Source: Pirellulimonas nuda
GTDB lineage: Bacteria; Planctomycetota; Planctomycetia; Pirellulales; Lacipirellulaceae
DNA: 64,000 nt
Direction of reading: 5' to 3'
NCBI RefSeq assembly: GCF_007750855.1
Contig: NZ_CP036291.1
Coordinates: forward strand, 4,340,001-4,404,000
Below are positions 57,473 to 64,000 of this stretch, in pieces. The notes under the pieces are model-generated. The model saw nothing but the letters and a program-made list of their open reading frames with translations, was not told the origin of the DNA and made no database searches. Position 1 is the first letter of the stretch. Each line of letters begins with the position of its first letter. The position numbers were made by a program, and so were the translations under genes.

Positions 57473-57943
57473 CTAGAACTGCGGGCCGGCGTGTTCGAAC
57501 ATCGCCGCGGTGGGCACTGGCGCGAACACCGGCCGCGTTGGGGCGGGAAAGAACCTGCCGGGCGGGCCGGGGGGGAGGGGCACCTCGGGCTCTTTGTGCG
57601 GGATCTTGCAGGCGCCCAGCAGCGACGGAATCGGGCAGCCGGCCTCGAACTCACAACCCGCCGCGTCGCACGTTGCGTCCAAAGGCGCTTCGCACGGGGC
57701 GACGCCGCAAACCGGTTCGGCACAGCCGCCGTCGCAAGCGTCGCCGCAGCAGACGCCGGCGCCGCAGCCCAATCCACAGGGCTCGAGCCACTCGCGGCGT
57801 AGATGCGCAAGACACCTATCCGCCGGCCCCGGCGAGTAGCCCACCGGCACTACCGGGGCGCCGCAGCCACACGGCGCGCCGATCTGGCAGCCGGCGGCCA
57901 TGAGGCAGCCCAGCGCCACGAGCGCGGTTCGGATTGTTGGCAT
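57473..57943 (-). CDS. Cys-rich lipoprotein
   Basis: 156 residues from ATG 57943. Signal peptide ending LMAAGC, a lipobox. The mature protein has about 16 Cys in pairs and C-x3-C steps (CGLGCGAGVCCGDACDGGC), then a Pro-rich tail (PLPPGPPGRFFPAPTRPVFAP). It resembles the other Cys-rich secreted protein in this window (34817) in style but not by clear homology. Probably anchored in the outer membrane; function unknown. Confidence 0.72.
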   Translation of the reverse strand: MPTIRTALVALGCLMAAGCQIGAPCGCGAPVVPVGYSPGPADRCLAHLRREWLEPCGLGCGAGVCCGDACDGGCAEPVCGVAPCEAPLDATCDAAGCEFEAGCPIPSLLGACKIPHKEPEVPLPPGPPGRFFPAPTRPVFAPVPTAAMFEHAGPQF

Positions 57944-58139
57944 CACAGCTAGCACTCGACGGCCGCTTGGCGTGGTAGACGGACCGCCCCCCTTCCCTGC
58001 AATCATCGGTCACCGGCGCCCGCAACTTCGGCAAAACCGGCAAACTCTGCCCAGCTTATGAGAGCACGCGCCCTACGGTCGGTCAGGCCGTGCCGGACAA
58101 GACCGCGGGCAAGCAAGCGGCCGACAGGCACTGCCCGAT

Positions 58140-59864
58140 CTACTTGCGGCCGACCAGCTTTTTCAGCTCGCTCCATGAAAGCGTGTTTGCGACGTCGCTA
58201 GCGGTGAGCCCGCCGCGTCGCGCCTGGAGGACTCCGTAGCGCAGCACGTCGAGCCCCTCGATGCGGTGGGCGTCGGAGCTGATGACGATCGGCACGCCGT
58301 GCTTCTTGGCCAGCGCGCAGTGCTGGTCGTTCAGGTCGAGCCGCGCCGGGTTGGCGTTCAGCTCCAGCAGCTTGCCCGCCGCGGCCGCGGCCGCGACCAG
58401 CCGCTCGATATCCACGTCGTACGCCTCGCGGCGGTTGATCAGCCGGCCGGTGGGGTGGGCGACGATCGACACGTGCTTGTGCTCAACCGCCCCCAGCAGC
58501 CGCTCCATAATCTGGCTGCGGGGCTGCGACTGGCCGTAGTGCAGGCTAGCGATCACCCAGTCGGCCTCGGCCAGCACGTCGTCCGGAAGGTCCATGCCGC
58601 CCCGTTCGAGGATGTCGCACTCGATCCCCTTGAGCACCTCGATACTGTCAAATTCTTTGCGGACCAGGTCGATCTCTCGCCACTGTTCGCGCAGCCGTTC
58701 CGGCGTGAGCCCACCCGCCATGCTGACGCGTTGCGAGTGGTCGGTGATCGCGATGTACTTCAGCCCGCGGTCCTTGGCCGCCTGCACCATTTCGCGCAGG
58801 CTCGCCCGGCCGTCGGTCGCGGTGGTGTGCATGTGCAGGTCGCCCCGCAGGTCGGCCAGCTCAATGAGCTTCGGGGCCTGCTTGAGGTCGAACTCGCCGC
58901 GGTCTTCTCGCAACTCCGGCGCCGGCGTGACCAGGTCGAGCAGTGTGTAGACCTCGTCCTCCGTGGCGCCCCCGACACGCTCCCCCTCGGCTCCGTCTTT
59001 GCCCACCCGGAACACGCCCCACTCGTTTACTTTTAAGCCGCGGTCCTTCGCTAGGCCGCGGAGCTTGACGTTGTGCTCCTTCGAGCCGGTGAAGTACTGC
59101 AGCGCGGCGCCGAACGACTCGGCGGGCATCACCCGCAGGTCGACCTGCATCCCGGTGTCGAGCCGGACCGACATCTTGGTGTCGCCGCGGGCGAGCGTCT
59201 CGGCGATGCCGGGGAACTCCGCCAGGCGGTCCATCACCGGGCCGTGATCGGGGGCGTCGGCCAGCAGGTCGAGGTCGCCGACGGTCTCCTTGCCACGCCG
59301 GTAGCTGCCGGCCGCTTCGAGCCGGCGCACGCCCGGGGCGCCCTCCAGGTGCGCAAGCAGTTCTTGCACGGTCGCGTCGGCGGTCGCCCAGTAAACACGC
59401 TCCTGGGCGTGCGCGGCGAAGTCGATGCCCGCCAGGATGGCCTCTTCGGTCTTGTCGCCAAAACCCTTGAGCGCGCGTACCTTGTGCTCCTCGCACGCCG
59501 CGCGCAGCATCTCGAGCGACACGATGCCCAACTCCTTGTGCAACGCGGCCGCCTTCTTGGGCCCCAGCCCCGGGATCCGCAGCAGCGCGAGCACCCCAGG
59601 GGGCACCGCGGAGCGGAGCTCGTCGAGCATCGCTGTACGCCCGGCGGTCGTCAGCTCGGCGATCTTCTCGGCAAGGTCCTTGCCGATGCCGTCGAGCTTC
59701 GTCAGGTCGGCGCCCTCGTCGACCATCGCGGCCAGAGACTCCGAGAGGTCGCGCACCTTGCGCGCCGCGTTGCGGTAGGCCCGCACCCGGAACGGGTTGG
59801 CGGCCTGGAACTCCAACAGGTCGGCGATCTCGTCGAACGCGTCGGCGATTTTTGGGTTGTTCAT
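58140..59864 (-). CDS. polX: DNA polymerase X family with PHP domain (PolX)
   Basis: 574 residues, normal for bacterial PolX. N-terminal helix-hairpin-helix (IADAFDEIADLLEFQAANPF, LDGIGKDLAEKI, IPGLGPKKAAALHKELG), nucleotidyltransferase core with AAGSYRRGKETVGDLDLLA near residue 189, fingers region, and C-terminal PHP domain with DLHMHTTATDGRASL near 345, ITDHSQRV near 372 and a final ISSDAHRIEGLDVL. It fills gaps in base excision repair and has 3'-5' exonuclease through the PHP domain. Upstream is a region of repeated words. Confidence 0.96.
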   Translation of the reverse strand: MNNPKIADAFDEIADLLEFQAANPFRVRAYRNAARKVRDLSESLAAMVDEGADLTKLDGIGKDLAEKIAELTTAGRTAMLDELRSAVPPGVLALLRIPGLGPKKAAALHKELGIVSLEMLRAACEEHKVRALKGFGDKTEEAILAGIDFAAHAQERVYWATADATVQELLAHLEGAPGVRRLEAAGSYRRGKETVGDLDLLADAPDHGPVMDRLAEFPGIAETLARGDTKMSVRLDTGMQVDLRVMPAESFGAALQYFTGSKEHNVKLRGLAKDRGLKVNEWGVFRVGKDGAEGERVGGATEDEVYTLLDLVTPAPELREDRGEFDLKQAPKLIELADLRGDLHMHTTATDGRASLREMVQAAKDRGLKYIAITDHSQRVSMAGGLTPERLREQWREIDLVRKEFDSIEVLKGIECDILERGGMDLPDDVLAEADWVIASLHYGQSQPRSQIMERLLGAVEHKHVSIVAHPTGRLINRREAYDVDIERLVAAAAAAGKLLELNANPARLDLNDQHCALAKKHGVPIVISSDAHRIEGLDVLRYGVLQARRGGLTASDVANTLSWSELKKLVGRK

Positions 59865-59949
59865 GGCGGGGAAGCTAAGTTAGCGGCGGCAGGCTGCCGC
59901 GAAAAACCTTGACCACGGTTAGCACGGATTTCATGGATGACGATTGCCG

Positions 59950-60079
59950 CGAAAAGGCACAAAAAGCACAAAGGACGGAAAGACGAATGACCAAGTCGCA
60001 ATGACCGATGCACCTACCGTTCGTTCTAGGGAAACGAAGTTCGGTCGTCCTTTTTGTGCATTTTGTGCCTTTTCGTGGC
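59950..60079. repeat. Inverted GCACAAAA/TTTTGTGC word pair upstream of polX
   Basis: GCGAAAAGGCACAAAAAGCAC (59950 on) is the approximate reverse complement of GTCGTCCTTTTTGTGC...GTGCCTTTTCG (60044-60079). Similar CTTTTCGTGGCAA words occur near 49320. No gene in this 249-base gap. Confidence 0.65.
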
Positions 60080-60113
60080 CAGCTTAAGCCGTGCTATCCG
60101 TGGTTCCCTTCGT

Positions 60114-60797
60114 CTAAGCGGCCAGCCACGCCACGATCTGTTCCTGGTCTTCCAGCGTCTCTACCAGCAGGTCGGGCGACTCGGCCGCGAGCGCGGCCCG
60201 GTCGACAAAGCCTGTGGGCACCGCGACGGCCTTGGCGCCGATCGAGCGGGCGCAGCGTATGTCGTGCTCGGTGTCGCCGATCACGACGATCGTCTCGACC
60301 GGAGAGATATCGGTGCGATGGAACCGCTCACGCGCCGCCGCGCGGGCCGCTTCGGCGATGGCGCTGCGGTCGCAGTGGGCGTCGCCGAAGCCGCCGAACG
60401 GGAATCGTTCCCACAAGCCAAAGTGCGACAGCTTGATGCGGGCGCCCTCGACCACGTTGCCGGTGAGCAACCCGACCAGCACGCCGTCCATCGCTTCGAG
60501 CCGCTCTATCAGAGGGAGCACCCCCGGCAGCACGGCGCCTTGGCGCTCGGCGAGCGCCGCCGGGAGTCGGCGGGTGTACCCGGCGAGGAAGGCATTCCAG
60601 GTGGCGTCGGTGGCCTCAAGCCCGTGGGCCAAGAATAAGTCGTGCGCGATCGCCCGGTCGCTGCGACCGGAGAACGAGATCTCGCTCGAAAGGTCCGGCA
60701 CCCCCAGGTCCTCGGCAAACGTCTGCGCGAACGCCAGTTGCCCGGCGCCGCCGGTTTGGATCAGGGTCCCGTCGATATCGAATAGGCATGCTTTCAT
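60114..60797 (-). CDS. HAD-family hydrolase, phosphoglycolate-phosphatase-like
   Basis: 227 residues. HAD motif I LFDIDGTLIQTGGAG at residue 5, motif II GLLTGN near 113, motif III Lys in the GARIKLSHFGLWERFPFGG region, and motif IV VIGDTEHDIRCARSIGAKAV near 172. The cap and ending resemble Gph-type phosphatases, which remove phosphate from 2-phosphoglycolate made in DNA repair or photorespiration-like damage; related members act on other small phosphates. Single gene between polX and the GGQ protein, same strand. Confidence 0.9.
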   Translation of the reverse strand: MKACLFDIDGTLIQTGGAGQLAFAQTFAEDLGVPDLSSEISFSGRSDRAIAHDLFLAHGLEATDATWNAFLAGYTRRLPAALAERQGAVLPGVLPLIERLEAMDGVLVGLLTGNVVEGARIKLSHFGLWERFPFGGFGDAHCDRSAIAEAARAAARERFHRTDISPVETIVVIGDTEHDIRCARSIGAKAVAVPTGFVDRAALAAESPDLLVETLEDQEQIVAWLAA

Positions 60798-60872
60798 GAT
60801 GGGGGATTGTAGGGCGCCGCCCCTGGAGCGTCGAAGCGCCCGCCTGAAACCAGCGATCGGCGTACCCGATAG

Positions 60873-61367
60873 CTACCTGAGCGGCGGCTGCCCACGCTCA
60901 GTGCGGGCGCCGTTGAGCAGCGCCAGCGCCGCCGGCCCGTGCTTCAAGAGCCGCACCAACTGCGTGCGGCTAACGCCCATCCGCTCGGCGGCGACCGCGT
61001 CGTCCCAGTCCTCCGCGGCCAGCACATCGAGCGCCTCGGCCAGCAGTGACGGGAAGTCGTCGTGCTCGGGGTTTACTGCGATCCGCGATCCACGCAGCCG
61101 GCCTCGCCACAGCTCCGAACGCTCGGCCGGCGGCGAAGTGCGGACCTGCAGCGCGAGTGCTACCCGCAGGCGGAACTGCGCCACCCGCAGGTTTTCTGCC
61201 TGACTCCGACGCTCGTTGGCTTCGGCCGCGACACCCGTCGGCTCGTGCGTCAGCACCACCGCGGTCTCGACCTTGTTGCGGTGCTGCCCCCCCGGCCCGC
61301 CGCGCCGCTGCCGGCGTGAAGCGCACTGGGCCATCAGGGCGTCGGTAGTGAGGGCGGCGGGGTGCAA
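60873..61367 (-). CDS. Release-factor-like GGQ-domain protein
   Basis: 164 residues from a TTG; a Met at residue 12 is a good alternative. RRGGPGGQHRNKVETAVVLT is the GGQ domain with the peptidyl-tRNA hydrolysis motif; it lacks the codon-reading domains of RF1/RF2. The helical C-terminus differs from the Lys-rich tail of ArfB/YaeJ. The basic mark suggests ribosome rescue or peptidyl-tRNA cleavage, but the family in planctomycetes has no confirmed role. Followed by the HAD gene on the same strand. Confidence 0.85.
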   Translation of the reverse strand: MHPAALTTDALMAQCASRRQRRGGPGGQHRNKVETAVVLTHEPTGVAAEANERRSQAENLRVAQFRLRVALALQVRTSPPAERSELWRGRLRGSRIAVNPEHDDFPSLLAEALDVLAAEDWDDAVAAERMGVSRTQLVRLLKHGPAALALLNGARTERGQPPLR

Positions 61368-61415
61368 GCGAGGTGAGTGGTGAGTCGTGGGTAGATTCGT
61401 TAATGGTAGTCATTA

Positions 61416-61484
61416 GTGAGCCGGGGCGTCCCCGCCCCCGGCGGGTTACGAAACGCCCCGGGGGGCGGGGACGCCCCGGCTCAC
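61416..61484. repeat. Perfect 24-bp inverted repeat between divergent genes
   Basis: Arm 61416-61439 (GTGAGCCGGGGCGTCCCCGC...) and arm 61461-61484 are fully complementary, with a 21-base loop that itself contains GGCG/CGCC pairs. It sits between the divergent GGQ and PH-domain genes. It fits a REP or MITE-like element. Confidence 0.9.
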
Positions 61485-61579
61485 ACGGGCTCAACCTATC
61501 GACAGCGGTTGGCGGATGCATAAAACTCAAGCGGCGTGGGCATCCGACCCACCACTCACCATCCTCGATTCACCCCCCA

Positions 61580-62116
61580 ATGCAAGCCATCGCCGGCGTC
61601 AGCCCTGCCGCGGTCCGCGAGTCGACCGTCATGGTCGTCTGGCCGTCGATTTGCGCCGGGCCCTGGGGCCGCTGGCTAGGGCGTTGGTACGGGGTCCGCG
61701 CCGGGGTGACCGTGGCCGGGGTGCCGCTGACGCTGGGCTGGGCCGCGGTGTTTGCATCGATCCCGCTCGCACTGCTGCTCTATTTCGACAAGAAGGTGCC
61801 GCGGATCCCGCTGGTGTTTGTCGGTTGGAGCAACCCGAGCTGCCGACGCTACCGGCTCACGAACCGCCGGGTGCTGGTGGAGCACCCCTTCGAGGGGACG
61901 CTCATCGCGTCGCTGCCGCTCGATCGGTTCGACGAGGTCCGTGTCGAGACGCTGCCCGGCCAGGCGTGGTTCAACGCCGGCGACCTTGTCTTCATGCAGG
62001 AGGGGGTCGAGCGGCTCCGGCTGCCCGGCGTTAACCGCCCGGAGCCCTTCCGCCAAACGTGCCTGAAGACGCAGCAAGCACGCCTGGGCGTGCTAGCGTG
62101 CACGCCGCAGGCGTAG
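61580..62116 (+). CDS. PH-domain-like (bPH2/DUF304) membrane protein
   Basis: 178 residues from ATG 61580 (MQAIAGVSPAAVRESTVMVVWPS). One or two hydrophobic segments at 47-68 (VAGVPLTLGWAAVFASIPLAL), then RYRLTNRRVLVEHPFEGTLIASLPLDRFDEVRVE, the typical bPH2 core (YxLTxxRvxxxxG... I.L.xIdxVxvx), ending in GDLVFMQEGVERLRL. Members are small membrane proteins of unknown role, often linked to envelope stress. The frame from 61373 adds a non-protein-like stretch. Confidence 0.75.
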   Translation: MQAIAGVSPAAVRESTVMVVWPSICAGPWGRWLGRWYGVRAGVTVAGVPLTLGWAAVFASIPLALLLYFDKKVPRIPLVFVGWSNPSCRRYRLTNRRVLVEHPFEGTLIASLPLDRFDEVRVETLPGQAWFNAGDLVFMQEGVERLRLPGVNRPEPFRQTCLKTQQARLGVLACTPQA

Positions 62117-62273
62117 CGGGTCGGGCGCGACCGCGCTTGTGACCGGCCGCGTTACAACCGGCACAACCCGGACCGTGCGTCGCCGCACGCTGCTGGGCGC
62201 CGCCAAGGGCCGAAGAAGATGGCATCGCCCGCCCCCACTCGCTTCTGAGCCGATCGCTCAGCAAGGAGCCGCT

Positions 62274-62801
62274 ATGCCACGCTGGATTCTCTGCACGCTC
62301 ACCCTGGCCGTCGCGCCGCTGGCCGCCCAGGCGCAAGCGCCCCGCCTGCTTCCGACGGTTCAGCCACAAGCGACCCATGCGGCCATCGCGCCCGTGGGGA
62401 CTACGCCGGCGGCGCCTGCGCCGCTGTTCCGTCACGCGAGCATCGACGCCGCCTGGTCGGCGACACAGCAGTCGGGCAGGCCGATGTTGGTTTATGTCAC
62501 CAGCGACAACTGCTTCTACTGCAAGAAGATGCAGATCGAAACGCTCGCGCAGCCACAGATCGCCCGCGGGGTCGCCGCGATGACCGAGCCGGCGATCGTA
62601 AACGCGTCGCAGTCGCCCGAGATGACCAAGCTGCTCCGCGTGCGCGCGTTCCCCACCACGCTGGTGATCTCGTCGGAGAACCGCGTCATCGGCAAGATCG
62701 AAGGCTTCGTCGAACCGACGGAGTTTGCCGAGCGCGTCTGGCCGGTGCTGCGAGTCGCCGCGGAAACAACGACACAGCAACGCCGCATCGCGAAGCAATA
62801 G
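62274..62801 (+). CDS. Exported thioredoxin-family protein
   Basis: 175 residues from ATG 62274 with AAGGAG at 62263-62268; earlier open frame lacks family sequence. Signal peptide residues 4-21 (ILCTLTLAVAPLAAQAQA). After a Pro/Ala linker comes PMLVYVTSDNCFYCKKMQIETL with the CxxC of the thioredoxin-like DUF255/TlpA type, and FPTTLVISSENRVIGKIEGFV near residue 125 with the cis-Pro. It likely handles thiols or disulfides in the periplasm. Confidence 0.88.
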   Translation: MPRWILCTLTLAVAPLAAQAQAPRLLPTVQPQATHAAIAPVGTTPAAPAPLFRHASIDAAWSATQQSGRPMLVYVTSDNCFYCKKMQIETLAQPQIARGVAAMTEPAIVNASQSPEMTKLLRVRAFPTTLVISSENRVIGKIEGFVEPTEFAERVWPVLRVAAETTTQQRRIAKQ

Positions 62802-62807
62802 CGCGTT

Positions 62808-63899
<1,092 letters not shown>

Positions 63900-63947
63900 C
63901 TAGAATCCGCTACCCGGCCCGCCATTAACAGGGCCTACGAGCGAAAC

Positions 63948-64000
63948 ATGCCCGATCCAGAACCACAGCACCAAGCCGCTCCCCCGACGCCCGCCGATGC
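63948..64000 (+). CDS. Start of a gene cut by the window end
   Basis: An ATG opens a frame (MPDPEPQHQAAPPTPADA) that runs off the window. It is Pro/Gln/Ala-rich, like the N-terminal tails of many planctomycete membrane proteins. Divergent from hemB across 99 bases, where a shared promoter region would lie. The product cannot be named from 18 residues. Confidence 0.45.
   Translation, partial: MPDPEPQHQAAPPTPAD

Overview
The window looks like a high-GC chromosome segment from a planctomycete, most likely in the Pirellulales/Lacipirellulaceae area. This rests on several family habits seen together: secreted proteins ending in VPEP-type PEP-CTERM tails preceded by dockerin-like DxNxDGxVDxxDYxxW repeats, a DUF1559 pseudopilin-like protein, a formylglycine sulfatase, Cys-rich secreted proteins of no known family, a stand-alone RNA polymerase alpha-CTD protein, and many short word-like repeats between genes. 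The taxon is inferred from gene content, not from a marker gene.

Layout. 1-3606: end of a glycan or lipid cluster (FAD oxidoreductase cut by the window edge, polysaccharide deacetylase, GT-C glycosyltransferase). 3603-11199: complete minus-strand Na+-translocating NADH:quinone reductase operon nqrABCDEF followed by apbE and nqrM, so the pump and its FMN-loading and Fe-centre maturation factors are together. 11679-14254: sucC and sucD, split by a small repeat-flanked S23/four-helix-bundle gene. 14287-20380: an accessory island with a membrane gene truncated by an IS66 remnant, an orphan secreted protein, dispersed repeat words and two inverted 1373-bp IS110-family elements. 20380-31659: fatty acid desaturase, then an exported-protein island (PEP-CTERM proteins, a SpoIID-domain protein, a GHL10/DUF187 glycoside-hydrolase-like protein, DUF1559, sulfatase, lipoprotein). 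32224-38158: two paralogous outer-membrane barrel proteins, a Cys-rich secreted protein and a three-gene membrane/arrestin-like/ATPase operon. 38468-42277: small stress-type genes (SGNH hydrolase, DUF2231, DUF2892, SDR, PNPOx-like, alpha-CTD). 42555-64000: housekeeping genes (PcrA-type helicase, RlmM-like and TrmL methyltransferases, acyltransferase, murB-ftsQ, hslVU, tsaE, thiL, HtrA-like protease, polX, HAD phosphatase, GGQ protein, thioredoxin-like protein, hemB).

The strongest unusual signal is in the IS110 pair. Both copies sit at exactly the same point of the same dispersed word (GGGGAC/ACCCAGC). The roughly 176 nt just upstream of each recombinase gene can be folded by eye into a 5' hairpin plus two internal-loop hairpins. 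The first loop carries sequences matching the two halves of that target word, and the second carries a 7-nt match to the element's own right end. This is the architecture of an IS110 bridge RNA, and here guide and occupied target can be read together. A second point of interest is a pair of exported proteins, SpoIID-domain and GHL10/DigH-like, from families known to act on denuded peptidoglycan glycans; they share a C-terminal module and lie within 6 kb of each other. All structures and alignments were made by eye.
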